Assembly: GCA_027064405.1 (NCBI GenBank)
Contig: JAMOPP010000185.1
Coordinates: 1 to 28,166 of the forward strand
Direction: 5' to 3'
DNA from: Desulfurellales bacterium
GTDB lineage: Bacteria; Campylobacterota_A; Desulfurellia; Desulfurellales; Hippeaceae
DNA: 28,166 bases
Position numbers and translations under genes: made by a program. How positions within the stretch are numbered: position 1 is the first letter of the stretch; each line of letters begins with the position of its first letter. Below are positions 8,495 to 16,393 of this stretch, piece by piece. The notes under the pieces are model-generated. The model saw only the letters and a program-made list of their open reading frames with translations, ran no database searches and was not told the DNA's origin.

Positions 8495-8527
8495 CCAATA
8501 TTTCCACCTCCGAGGTGGAAATATTGG
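8495..8527. terminator. Near-perfect palindrome between convergent genes, possible bidirectional terminator
   Basis: CCAATATTTCCACCTC (8495-8510) and its exact complement at 8512-8527 flank a single central base. It lies between the convergent aldolase and typA genes. There is no T-run after either side, so it is not a textbook intrinsic terminator, but a stem this strong could stop or stabilise both transcripts. It may instead be a dispersed palindromic repeat. Confidence 0.55.
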
Positions 8528-8572
8528 GTGCATTAAGGATTAGAGAAAAAGGAGTTATGTTTTTTATTTAAT

Positions 8573-10408
8573 TTATAAAATTTTTCCGTGTTCCAATGCC
8601 TTTCTTTTTTGAGCGGACAATTCGCTTTTTCTAAGTCTTATTGATTGAGGCGTAATTTCAACCATTTCATCTTCTTTAATAAAATTAATCGCTTTTTCAA
8701 GTGTCATGGGAATTACAGGAGAAAGTATTATGTTATCATCTCTCCCGGCGGCTCTCATATTTGACAATTTCTTCTCTTTTGTGGGATTTACATTTAAATC
8801 TTTTTCCTTGCTGTGTTCACCGACAATCATTCCTTCATAGACTTTATCTCCGGGTTTCACAAACAGTCTTCCCCTTGGCTCTAAATTAAATAAAGCATAT
8901 GCAACAGCCACACCTTCTCTATCGGAGATTAAAGAGCCTGTAAATCTTGATTTAAAATCTCCCTTGTATTCACTATATCCTTCAAAATATGAGTTCATAA
9001 TGCCTGTTCCTTTCGTGTCTGTCAAAAACTCATCCCTATACCCTATAAGAAATCTTGCGGGTATGACAAATTCTATCCTTACCCTTCCTGAACCTTTATT
9101 GACTAAGTTTATCATTTTGCCTTTTCTCTCTGAAAGTTTATTGGTGACAGCGCCCATAAATTCTTCTTTACAATCTATAAAAAGATGTTCCATAGGCTCT
9201 AATTTTTTGCCGTTTTTATATTTATATATAACCTCAGGTCTGCCAACACTTAGTTCAAAACCTTCTCGTCTTAGAGTTTCTATCAAGATAGCAAGTTGGA
9301 GTTCTCCTCTGCCTTTTACTATTGTTACTTCGGGATTCTCCGTTTCCTCTATTTTGATTGATACATTTTTTATACTCTCTTTAAAGAGTCTTTCTTTTAT
9401 TTTATTTGATTGAACTATATCACCTTCCATTCCTGAGAAAGGAGAGCTATTAATTGTAAATTTCATAGACACGGTGGGCTCGTCGACATTGATTCTTGGT
9501 AATGGCAAAGGATTATCTTTTGTGCATACAGTGTCGCCAATTTTAATTTTCTCTATATCTCCGGATATAATTATTATATCTCCTGCCTGTGCAGATTTTG
9601 TTTCTTCTAATTTCAGTCCCTTGTAAACCTGTATTTTTGAAATTTTAAGATGTTGCTGTTCGTTGTTTTGATCTATATATATCAGTTCATCCTTATTGTT
9701 TACATTTCCGTTAAATATTTTTCCTATAGCAAGTCTTCCAAGATAATCCGAATGACTTATATCTGATACAAGCATCTGAAACGGCTTTGAAATATCATAC
9801 GAGGGTGCCGGAATTTCGCTTAATATTGTATCAAAGAGTGCGGATAAATCTTTGGAATCATCGTTGAGTTCTTTTTTTGCTATTCCCTGTTTTCCTATTG
9901 CGTAAAGATAGGGAAAATCAAGTTGCTCTTCTGTGGCATCCAAGTCTATGAAAAGGTCGTATATTTCATCTAATACTTCCTTTATTCTTGCATCTTTTCT
10001 GTCTATTTTATTGATTACGACGATAATTTTAAGATTGCTTTCAAGGGCTTTTTTAAGAACAAATCTTGTTTGTGGCAGTGGTCCTTCAGCGGCATCAACA
10101 AGTAGAATGGCTCCCTCTGCCATAGATAAAGCTCTTTCAACCTCTCCGCCGAAATCTGCATGCCCGGGCGTATCCACTATATTTATCTTTACATCCCGAT
10201 GTATGACGCTACAATTTTTTGCCGCTATCGTGATACCTCTTTCGCGCTCCAAATCCATAGTGTCAAGCATTCTGTCTTCTGTTTCCTGATTTTCTCTAAA
10301 TAGACCGCTTTGCTTTAGCATTGCATCAACCAAAGTTGTTTTTCCGTGATCTACATGCGCTATTATAGCAATATTCCTAATTTTTTTATTTTGTGCAAGA
10401 TTTTCCAT
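8573..10408 (-). CDS. typA: Translational GTPase TypA/BipA
   Basis: TypA/BipA is a ribosome-binding GTPase involved in 50S assembly and in adaptation to stress and low temperature. The protein is 611 residues, full length for the family. Visible GTPase motifs are AHVDHGKTT (P-loop), RGITI (switch I threonine), DTPGHADFGGE (G3) and NKIDR (G4). Domain II, the EF-G-like domains III and V, and the TypA-specific C-terminal domain follow, with the family's GTGIMN stretch; there is no domain IV. ATG at 10406-10408 has AAGGAG just upstream. It is last of three minus-strand genes, 50 nt behind the flavoprotein gene, and could be co-transcribed with it. Confidence 0.97.
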   Translation of the reverse strand: MENLAQNKKIRNIAIIAHVDHGKTTLVDAMLKQSGLFRENQETEDRMLDTMDLERERGITIAAKNCSVIHRDVKINIVDTPGHADFGGEVERALSMAEGAILLVDAAEGPLPQTRFVLKKALESNLKIIVVINKIDRKDARIKEVLDEIYDLFIDLDATEEQLDFPYLYAIGKQGIAKKELNDDSKDLSALFDTILSEIPAPSYDISKPFQMLVSDISHSDYLGRLAIGKIFNGNVNNKDELIYIDQNNEQQHLKISKIQVYKGLKLEETKSAQAGDIIIISGDIEKIKIGDTVCTKDNPLPLPRINVDEPTVSMKFTINSSPFSGMEGDIVQSNKIKERLFKESIKNVSIKIEETENPEVTIVKGRGELQLAILIETLRREGFELSVGRPEVIYKYKNGKKLEPMEHLFIDCKEEFMGAVTNKLSERKGKMINLVNKGSGRVRIEFVIPARFLIGYRDEFLTDTKGTGIMNSYFEGYSEYKGDFKSRFTGSLISDREGVAVAYALFNLEPRGRLFVKPGDKVYEGMIVGEHSKEKDLNVNPTKEKKLSNMRAAGRDDNIILSPVIPMTLEKAINFIKEDEMVEITPQSIRLRKSELSAQKRKALEHGKIL

Positions 10409-10458
10409 TATGACTCCTTATATAATATTAATGTTGTTTTTTGAGATTATGAAAAAAA

Positions 10459-11550
10459 TTATTCCGATGCCACCTTTTCGTATTCTTGCACCAAGCTATC
10501 CATTAAATTTTTAACGGATACTATCTCTTTGATTCTGTATGCATTTGCTCCGGCAAAGGCGAATCCACCGGCAAGTCTTCCTTTTTGTGCATTTACGAGA
10601 GCTTGGGTTATGCAGTATGGCGATTCTTTATAATTGCATCCTTTTAAACACTGCCATATGCATTTGAACGGCTGTTTTTTGCCGTTTTCCACATCTATTA
10701 GAAATTTATTTCTTATTGCTCTTCCAGGCAGTCCAACCGGGCTTTTTATTATTGTTATGTCTTCTTTTTTACAGTTTATGTATGCCTCTTTGAATTTTAT
10801 ATCGGCATCGCACTCATAGGTCGCTACAAATCTGGTAGCCATTTGAACCCCGTCTGCACCAAGTTTATTAATAAATTTATATATATCTTTGCCTGTGTAG
10901 ATACCTCCGGCTGCCACTACAGGTATTTTTTTGCCGTTTTTTCCTTGGAACGGTTTTATAGCTTCTATGACTTCAGGAACAATTTTTTCCAAAGCAAAAT
11001 TGGGATTATTAATATCTTCGTATTTAAATCCAAGATGTCCGCCTGCCTTTGGTCCTTCTACAACTATCCCGTCAGGCAGTATTCCGTAATGTCTGTCCCA
11101 ATATTTTAGTATCAAAAATGCACTTCTTCCGGATGATACTATAATGCCTGTTTTTATACCGCTTTTTTTGATTTCATCAATTGGAACAGTAAGGGGTAAT
11201 CCTGCGCCGAAAAAAAGTATATCAGCTTTTTCTTGTATTGAAACATTGGTAAGTTCTGTAAAATCCGTCAATGGAACCATAAGATTTATTCCTATGACTC
11301 CCTTTGTAAGTTTTTTTGCCCTTCTTATCTCTTTGATAAGTGCCGTTTTATTGGCTTCTCTTGGGTTTGTTGAAAAATTATCTTCTATCATTCCAATTTC
11401 AGCTGCTGATATTACGCCCAAGCCTCCTTCATTTGCAACAGCTGATGCTAATGAAGACATTGAAATACCGATTCCCATACCACCCTGTATTATGGGAACT
11501 TCAACCTTTAAATCTCCAAAATATAGACTCTGCATCTTTCTTCCATTCAT
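10459..11550 (-). CDS. Nitronate monooxygenase-like FMN protein with C-terminal Cys cluster
   Basis: This 363-residue TIM-barrel flavoprotein belongs to the 2-nitropropane dioxygenase/FabK superfamily. FMN-binding features are the N-terminal PIIQGGMGIG, the VVEGPKAGGHLG stretch and VVAAGGI followed by GADGVQMATRF. Family members oxidise nitronates or serve as enoyl-ACP reductase (FabK), so the substrate is open. An unusual element is a four-cysteine cluster, C297-x3-C301-x3-C305-x7-C313, near the C-terminus. I recall a similar cluster in homologues from anaerobes, and it could bind an iron-sulphur cluster or zinc. ATG 11548-11550 has a GAGGGG site (complement of 11562-11567) at 10 nt. An alternative in-frame ATG five codons on (MQSLYFGDL) is also possible. 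It lies 70 nt after the YvlD-like gene and 50 nt before typA. Confidence 0.85.
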   Translation of the reverse strand: MNGRKMQSLYFGDLKVEVPIIQGGMGIGISMSSLASAVANEGGLGVISAAEIGMIEDNFSTNPREANKTALIKEIRRAKKLTKGVIGINLMVPLTDFTELTNVSIQEKADILFFGAGLPLTVPIDEIKKSGIKTGIIVSSGRSAFLILKYWDRHYGILPDGIVVEGPKAGGHLGFKYEDINNPNFALEKIVPEVIEAIKPFQGKNGKKIPVVAAGGIYTGKDIYKFINKLGADGVQMATRFVATYECDADIKFKEAYINCKKEDITIIKSPVGLPGRAIRNKFLIDVENGKKQPFKCIWQCLKGCNYKESPYCITQALVNAQKGRLAGGFAFAGANAYRIKEIVSVKNLMDSLVQEYEKVASE

Positions 11551-11587
11551 TTTTATTAGAACCCCTCGTACTTAAATTACTTCTACG

Positions 11588-11593
11588 ATTATA
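11588..11593 (-). promoter_or_regulatory. Possible -10 box for the flavoprotein gene
   Basis: TATAAT on the minus strand sits about 40 nt before the ATG at 11550. The best -35 candidate (TTTCAA, 16 nt further upstream) is poor, so this rests on the -10 alone. Confidence 0.3.
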
Positions 11594-11620
11594 GATATTT
11601 TTTTAAATATTGAAAGTTTT

Positions 11621-11980
11621 TTAATAATCAGACTGATCCTTTTGATGTACAAATAAAGTTAATATGAAACTTATAAGACTCATAAGCAGTGCTGCCGTAA
11701 ATGCAGCCCAAAATCCGCTTACATTAAACCCTCTTACGATTTGAGAAGTCATAAGTATAATAACCGCATTAATAATAAAAGTGAATGTGCCCATTGTAAG
11801 TATATTTAGCGGCAAGGTTAAAAGCAACATTATCGGTCTTAAAATAGCGTTTAAGAACCCTATAACGAGGCTTGATACGATTAAAGGATACAATCCGCTT
11901 ACACTTAAGCCTTTAACTATTATAACGGCACTGCCCAATGCTATAGTGCTTATAGCCCATCTTACAAAAAAATACATCAT
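11621..11980 (-). CDS. YvlD-like small membrane protein (phage holin family 4 superfamily)
   Basis: This 119-residue integral membrane protein has four predicted hydrophobic segments, at about 8-25, 30-52, 58-80 and 90-112. The pattern around NAILRPIMLLLTLPLNILTMG is characteristic of the DUF360/YvlD family, named after phage holins by similarity. The family is widespread on bacterial chromosomes and has no settled function, so there is no reason to think this is phage DNA. Two consecutive ATG codons (11978-11980 and 11975-11977) are possible starts, and no good ribosome-binding site is seen. It is first of three minus-strand genes and divergent from the phosphorylase operon. Confidence 0.85.
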   Translation of the reverse strand: MMYFFVRWAISTIALGSAVIIVKGLSVSGLYPLIVSSLVIGFLNAILRPIMLLLTLPLNILTMGTFTFIINAVIILMTSQIVRGFNVSGFWAAFTAALLMSLISFILTLFVHQKDQSDY

Positions 11981-12024
11981 AACCAGGTGTTAAATATCAT
12001 AAAAAAACAAATTAAGCAAATTTT

Positions 12025-12055
12025 TTGAAAGTTTAAAAGTTTTGTGTATTATAAT
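12025..12055 (+). promoter_or_regulatory. Possible promoter of the phosphorylase-mtaD operon
   Basis: TTGAAA (12025-12030) and TATAAT (12050-12055) have a 19-nt spacer, longer than ideal. The -10 lies in ATTATAAT, which also reads TATAAT on the opposite strand, towards the divergent membrane-protein gene. Confidence 0.4.
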
Positions 12056-12082
12056 TGATGATTTCTTTAAAAGGAGTTGGCT

Positions 12083-12886
12083 GTGTTTGAAAAATTAAAA
12101 GAGGCAAAAGAGGTTTTTTTAGATAAGCTCGGAAAAGTTGATGTTGCCGTAATAACCGGAACCGGAATTAAAATAAATATTGCAAAGGTGTTAAAAAAGT
12201 TAGATTATGGCGAGATTCCTCATATACCCGAAACTACAACAAAATCTCATAGAGGATATTTTGAAATTTCAGATTTTGACGATAAAAGGGTGGTAGTGGC
12301 AAACGGGAGATTTCATTATTATGAAGGATATTCTTTGGAAGATGTTGTATTTTTGGCAAGACTGCTTGGGCTTTCAGGTGCAAGGTTAATAATTTTAACA
12401 AATGCGGCAGGAGGTCTTAGTCCCTTCTTCAAGCAAGGAGATTTGATGGTGGCAAACGACCACATAAATATGATGGGTGCAAATCCTCTGCGCGGTAAAA
12501 ATATAGATGAACTTGGGGAGAGATTTCCTGATATGGGTGAAGTTTACAGCAGAAAACATATTGAAATGATAAAAAAGGCGGCACTTGAAAACGGTATTGA
12601 TTTAAAAGAGGGCGTTTATTTATCAGTGGCAGGCCCATCTATGGAAACGCCTGCAGAAACAAGGGCATTTAGACTGTTGGGTGCTGATGCAATTGGAATG
12701 TCAACCGTACCTGAAGCTATCGCATTAAGACATATGGGTATAAACTGTATTAGTATCTCAATTATAACGAATTTAAATAAGCCGGATTGTATGAGTAAAG
12801 CTGCCATTGATGATGTAATTAATGTTGCGCACAAATCTTCCGTTAGACTATCAAAACTTATTACATATTTTCTTGGTGAATTATGA
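12083..12886 (+). CDS. Purine nucleoside phosphorylase, possibly methylthioinosine phosphorylase
   Basis: This 267-residue trimeric-type nucleoside phosphorylase splits a purine nucleoside with phosphate to give base and (methylthio)ribose-1-phosphate. Motifs are GTG near the N-terminus (phosphate site), GRFHYYEGY, TNAAGG, GPSMETPAETR and GADAIGMSTVPEA. The base-site residue after the final beta strand is Asn (IITNLN), as in 6-oxopurine phosphorylases, where methylthioadenosine phosphorylases have Asp (TDYDCW). So inosine, guanosine or methylthioinosine is the expected substrate rather than adenosine. The residue before the catalytic Glu is Met where human PNP has Phe. The frame also holds TTG 12077, but AAGGAG (12071-12076) abuts it; GTG 12083 has the proper 6-nt spacing and is chosen. 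It overlaps mtaD by 4 nt, suggesting that MtaD deaminates MTA and this enzyme phosphorolyses the product. Confidence 0.85.
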   Translation: MFEKLKEAKEVFLDKLGKVDVAVITGTGIKINIAKVLKKLDYGEIPHIPETTTKSHRGYFEISDFDDKRVVVANGRFHYYEGYSLEDVVFLARLLGLSGARLIILTNAAGGLSPFFKQGDLMVANDHINMMGANPLRGKNIDELGERFPDMGEVYSRKHIEMIKKAALENGIDLKEGVYLSVAGPSMETPAETRAFRLLGADAIGMSTVPEAIALRHMGINCISISIITNLNKPDCMSKAAIDDVINVAHKSSVRLSKLITYFLGEL

Positions 12887-14139
12887 AAATATTAATTAAA
12901 GACGGATATTGTTTGGGTGAAGAAGAAGGTTTTTTTAATTTGCTCATAAAAGATGACACTATAGAAAAGATAGGCAAAGAGATTGATGATAAAGCTGATA
13001 AAAATATTGATGCAAAAAATTGTATTGTGATGCCGACATTTTGCAATGCGCATACCCATCTTGCAATGAGCCTATTTAGGGGTATGGCTGATGATTTGTC
13101 TTTAATGGATTGGCTTAATAACCATATTTTCCCAAATGAAGCAAAATTTGTTAATAGGGATATGGTATATAAATGTTCCAAATTATCAATGCTGGAGATG
13201 ATAAGAGGCGGTACGGGATGTTTTATGGATATGTATTTTTATGAAGAGGAGGTTGCAAAAGCCGCTTTAGAAATAGGTATAAAGGGCGTAATAGGCGAGG
13301 GCATAGTTGATTTCGAATCTCCAAGTTGCAAAAGTGCCGAAGAGTGCATATCAAAAACAAAATCTTTGCAGAAAGAGTTTGAAAGTGGGAATATAAAGGT
13401 AAGTTTTGCTCCTCATTCTACATATACGCTTTCAACGGACAGCTTGAAAAAAATAGCAGATGCGGCTGAAAATTCCATAATTCATATACACATAAATGAA
13501 ACAAAAAGTGAAGTCGATATGGTGAAAAAGCAGAAGAATTTAAGACCACTTGAGGTTCTAAATAGCTTAAATATGCTTAATAAAAATACATATCTTGCAC
13601 ATTGCGTAGCTTCTTCAAAGGAAGATATGGATTTAATAAAACAAAATTCCTCAAATGTAATTAATGTTCCTCAAAGCAACTTAAAGCTTGCAAGCGGTAT
13701 AGCTCCCATTTATAAAATGATTAATAAAGGTATTGATGTATTTATAGGAACGGACGGTTCGGCGAGTAATAATAATCTTGATATGCTTGAGGAAATTAGA
13801 ACTATGTCCTTAACTCAAAAAGTTTTTGAAATGAATGAAAAAGCATTAAATGCAAAAGAATCTTTTAATATAGGCATTAATCCGTTGTTTAAGAAAACCG
13901 GTAAATTAAAAGAGGGATATAAAGCCGATATTGCAATTTTAAAACTTGATTCCATAGAATCCGTTCCCCTATACAATCCTTATTCTTACATAGTTTATGC
14001 TGCTAATTCCAAATCCGTAGATACCGTTTTGATAAACGGAAAGATAATTATGGAAAAAAGGGAGTTTGTTGATATCGATGAAGAGAAGGTAAAATTTGAA
14101 GTGAAAGAAATTGCAAAAAAATTAGGGAGCATATTTTGA
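12883..14139 (+). CDS. mtaD: 5-methylthioadenosine / S-adenosylhomocysteine deaminase
   Basis: This 418-residue amidohydrolase deaminates 5'-methylthioadenosine and S-adenosylhomocysteine, and in some members adenosine, to the inosine forms. The metal site is intact: H57 and H59 (AHTHL), H203 (HIHINE) and D291 (GTDGSAS), with E206 and H240 as the expected substrate or catalytic residues. FRGMADDLSLMDWL is the family's loop for the ribose and methylthio groups. The small beta-sandwich domain is built from both ends of the chain. Its ATG overlaps the phosphorylase stop (ATGA) and its stop overlaps the ispE start (TTGA). The TRZ/ATZ family includes chlorohydrolases with similar motifs, but the neighbouring phosphorylase supports the MTA/SAH assignment. 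Confidence 0.88.
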   Translation: MKILIKDGYCLGEEEGFFNLLIKDDTIEKIGKEIDDKADKNIDAKNCIVMPTFCNAHTHLAMSLFRGMADDLSLMDWLNNHIFPNEAKFVNRDMVYKCSKLSMLEMIRGGTGCFMDMYFYEEEVAKAALEIGIKGVIGEGIVDFESPSCKSAEECISKTKSLQKEFESGNIKVSFAPHSTYTLSTDSLKKIADAAENSIIHIHINETKSEVDMVKKQKNLRPLEVLNSLNMLNKNTYLAHCVASSKEDMDLIKQNSSNVINVPQSNLKLASGIAPIYKMINKGIDVFIGTDGSASNNNLDMLEEIRTMSLTQKVFEMNEKALNAKESFNIGINPLFKKTGKLKEGYKADIAILKLDSIESVPLYNPYSYIVYAANSKSVDTVLINGKIIMEKREFVDIDEEKVKFEVKEIAKKLGSIF

Positions 14140-14981
14140 TTGAAAAGTCGTATGCTAAAATAAATCTTTTTCTTTATGTGTTAAATAAAAGGCAGGATGG
14201 GTATCACAATATTTATTCATTAATGCATAAAATAGATTTTTATGATGTTATAGAAATAAAAAAAACCGACGATTTTGGTATTAAAATTAATACAAATATT
14301 GAAGATATAAACAACAATAGCAATTTATCGTATCGTGCTGCGGAGAGATTTTTTGCAATGGCACAGATAAAGCCCCAGGTCTCTATAGATATTAAAAAAA
14401 ATATTCCTCTTGGTGCGGGTCTTGGAGGTGGAAGCTCCAATGCCGCCTACACTATTAAAATTTTGAATAAGCTTTTTGATAATCCTTTAAACAGCGGTCA
14501 ATTAATAGACATTGCAGCCGATATAGGTTCCGATGTTGCTTTTTTTATGCACAATAAAGCGGCTATAGCAACAGGCCGTGGAGAAAAACTTGAAGAAATA
14601 GAGTGCACAAAAGGTAATAATAAGGTTTTTTTGGCTTTTCCCGGTATTCATATAAGCACAGCGTATGTCTATTCAAAATTCTTGTTGACAAAAGGGCTTG
14701 CTATCAATAAAATGCCATTTACTGTTGCCAAGGAAGGTTGCAGTATTGACACGATTAAAAACCATTTGCACAACAGTTTGGAATCTGTTGTAATGGAAGA
14801 GTTTAAGGTTGTGGGAAGGTTGAAAACTTTATTAAATCAACAGTTCGGGAATGCGTTGCTCTGCGGTAGCGGGTCAAGCGTGTTTTCAATTACTAACCTT
14901 GAGGGGGTGTCAACGGAGTTATTGGAAAATACATTGAAATCTGATGGTGTTTTGTGTAGAATTACAAATCTTGTAGATTAA
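14136..14981 (+). CDS. ispE: 4-diphosphocytidyl-2-C-methyl-D-erythritol kinase
   Basis: This GHMP kinase phosphorylates CDP-methylerythritol in the MEP pathway to isopentenyl diphosphate, so the organism makes isoprenoids by the non-mevalonate route. At 281 residues it is of usual length. It begins with SYAKINLFL, whose Lys8 is the conserved active-site lysine. The ATP-binding glycine loop is PLGAGLGGGSSNAA, and ADIGSDVAFF carries the catalytic Asp. The start is TTG, supported by GGGAG (14125-14129) at 6 nt and by the 4-nt overlap with mtaD; no in-frame ATG is near. SpoVG follows 15 nt later. Confidence 0.96.
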   Translation: MIEKSYAKINLFLYVLNKRQDGYHNIYSLMHKIDFYDVIEIKKTDDFGIKINTNIEDINNNSNLSYRAAERFFAMAQIKPQVSIDIKKNIPLGAGLGGGSSNAAYTIKILNKLFDNPLNSGQLIDIAADIGSDVAFFMHNKAAIATGRGEKLEEIECTKGNNKVFLAFPGIHISTAYVYSKFLLTKGLAINKMPFTVAKEGCSIDTIKNHLHNSLESVVMEEFKVVGRLKTLLNQQFGNALLCGSGSSVFSITNLEGVSTELLENTLKSDGVLCRITNLVD

Positions 14982-14996
14982 GGAAGGTAGTCTTTT

Positions 14997-15284
14997 ATGG
15001 AAATTACAGAAGTAAGAGTTAGTCCAATCGAGGGAGACGAAAAATTAAAAGCTTTCGCAACGGTAATCTTTGACAATGAGTTTGTTGTAAGAGATCTAAA
15101 AATCATTAATGGTCAAAAAGGACTTTTCGTGGCAATGCCATCGAGAAAAATGAAAGATGGAAATTTTAAAGACGTTGCCCATCCTTTAAATAATGAAATG
15201 AGACAGAAGTTGGAGACTTCGGTATTGGATGAGTACAATAAAGTCTTATCCGAGAGCACTGAAGAAACAGAAGAACAAGAATAA
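14997..15284 (+). CDS. spoVG: SpoVG family nucleic-acid-binding regulator
   Basis: This small 95-residue protein is typical of SpoVG, starting MEITEVRVSPI and carrying the conserved AMPSRKM and DVAHPLN segments. The C-terminal tail is acidic. Family members bind DNA and RNA and act as global regulators; the sporulation name comes from Bacillus and does not imply sporulation here. In many genomes spoVG lies between ispE and prs or glmU, as it does here. AGGAAGG (14981-14987) lies 9 nt before the ATG. An intrinsic terminator follows the gene. Confidence 0.96.
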   Translation: MEITEVRVSPIEGDEKLKAFATVIFDNEFVVRDLKIINGQKGLFVAMPSRKMKDGNFKDVAHPLNNEMRQKLETSVLDEYNKVLSESTEETEEQE

Positions 15285-15297
15285 TTAGTTAAGCTTG

Positions 15298-15328
15298 CCG
15301 CAAGGAGCAGAGATAGCCTTGCGGTTTT
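15298..15328 (+). terminator. Intrinsic terminator after spoVG
   Basis: CCGCAAGG (15298-15305) pairs with CCTTGCGG (15317-15324) across an 11-nt loop, followed by TTTT. It ends only 7 nt before the tRNA gene. Confidence 0.75.
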
Positions 15329-15335
15329 ATATTAA

Positions 15336-15411
15336 TGGGGCGTAGCCAAGCGGTTAAGGCACAGGGTTTTGATCCCTGCATACACAGGTTCGAGTCCTGT
15401 CGCCCCAGCCA
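15336..15411 (+). tRNA. tRNA-Gln (anticodon TTG)
   Basis: This is a 76-nt cloverleaf. The acceptor stem TGGGGCG pairs with CGCCCCA, the discriminator is G and CCA is encoded. The D arm is GCC-AAGCGGTTAA-GGC, the anticodon stem is CAGGG/CCCTG with loop TTTTGAT (anticodon TTG, reading CAA), and the T arm is CAGG-TTCGAGT-CCTG. It starts 7 nt after the spoVG terminator and ends 16 nt before prs. No convincing promoter is visible in the gap, so it is probably released from a read-through or prs transcript. Confidence 0.97.
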
Positions 15412-15427
15412 TTTATATGAGAGGAAA

Positions 15428-16363
15428 ATGACAGAATTAAAATTAATTAGTGGAAGTGCCAATTTAGAATTAGCTGAAGAGATAAGCGAATATCTTGGAA
15501 GACCGCTTACAAAAAGGCAGATTTCAAGATTTAGCGATGGAGAGGTTTATGCTCAGATAGATGAAAGCGTAAGAGATGCAGACATATTTTTGATACAGTC
15601 CCTTTCTTCTCCCGTCAATGATAATATAATGGAACTTCTTGTTAGTATGGATGCCTTGAAAAGATCAAGTGCAAATTCCATAACGGTTGTCGTTCCGTAT
15701 TACGCCTATGCGAGACAGGATAGAAAGGTTATGCCGAGGGTGCCTATTTCAGCTAAACTTCTTGCAGACCTTATTACAGTTGCCGGGGCTACAAGGATTA
15801 TGTCTATGGATCTTCATGCGGGGCAGATACAGGGATTTTTTAACATACCTGTTGATCATCTTTATTCGGCACCAACGATGCTTAAATATATAAAGAGCAT
15901 TGAAGCCGAAGATCTTGTCATTGTTTCCCCTGATGCCGGAGGTGTTGAGAGAGCAAGGTATTATGCAAAAAAGATGGGCTGTTCCATAGCAATCATAGAT
16001 AAAAGAAGACCAAAACCCAATGTTAGCGAGATTATGCACATCATAGGTGACATAAAGGGTAAAACCGCCGTTATTATTGATGATATAATTGATACTGCAG
16101 GAACCTTGACCAATGCGGCTTATGCTCTTGACAAAGAGGGCGCAACCGGCGTATATGCATGTTGCACTCATCCCATATTGAGCGGTCCTGCCATAGAAAG
16201 AATTAATAATTCCCCTATTATAGAACTTGCCGTAACCAATACGATAAAATTTTCCGCAAAAACTCCTACAAATAAAATCAAAGTGATATCAATAGGAGAG
16301 ATTATAGGAGAGGCTATAAGAAGGGTTTATCATAAAGAGTCCCTGAGTGCTATTTTTGAATAA
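15428..16363 (+). CDS. prs: Ribose-phosphate pyrophosphokinase (PRPP synthetase)
   Basis: This enzyme makes PRPP from ribose-5-phosphate and ATP for purine, pyrimidine, histidine and tryptophan synthesis. It is 311 residues, full length. The N-terminal half contains the flexible-loop stretch YYAYARQDRK and the metal-binding MDLHAGQIQGFF. VSPDAGGVERA and the PRPP loop VIIDDIIDTAGTLT are intact. The frame runs back open through the tRNA gene to 15335, but ATG 15428, with GAGAGG just upstream, gives the family's normal N-terminus MTELKLISGSA. RplY follows 30 nt later. Confidence 0.97.
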   Translation: MTELKLISGSANLELAEEISEYLGRPLTKRQISRFSDGEVYAQIDESVRDADIFLIQSLSSPVNDNIMELLVSMDALKRSSANSITVVVPYYAYARQDRKVMPRVPISAKLLADLITVAGATRIMSMDLHAGQIQGFFNIPVDHLYSAPTMLKYIKSIEAEDLVIVSPDAGGVERARYYAKKMGCSIAIIDKRRPKPNVSEIMHIIGDIKGKTAVIIDDIIDTAGTLTNAAYALDKEGATGVYACCTHPILSGPAIERINNSPIIELAVTNTIKFSAKTPTNKIKVISIGEIIGEAIRRVYHKESLSAIFE

Positions 16364-16393
16364 ATCTAAAAATGAGAGAGAGGTTGATGTAAA

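Noticed and set aside
11621..11980. Phage holin, hence a prophage
   Set aside because: The family name is historical; this is the chromosomal YvlD-like group and no phage gene is nearby.
12083..12886. Calling this gene mtnP (methylthioadenosine phosphorylase)
   Set aside because: The base-site residue is Asn in TNLN as in 6-oxopurine phosphorylases, not the Asp of MTA phosphorylases.
15335..15427. Extension of prs back through the tRNA gene
   Set aside because: The added residues are translated tRNA; the family N-terminus starts at ATG 15428 with its own ribosome-binding site.
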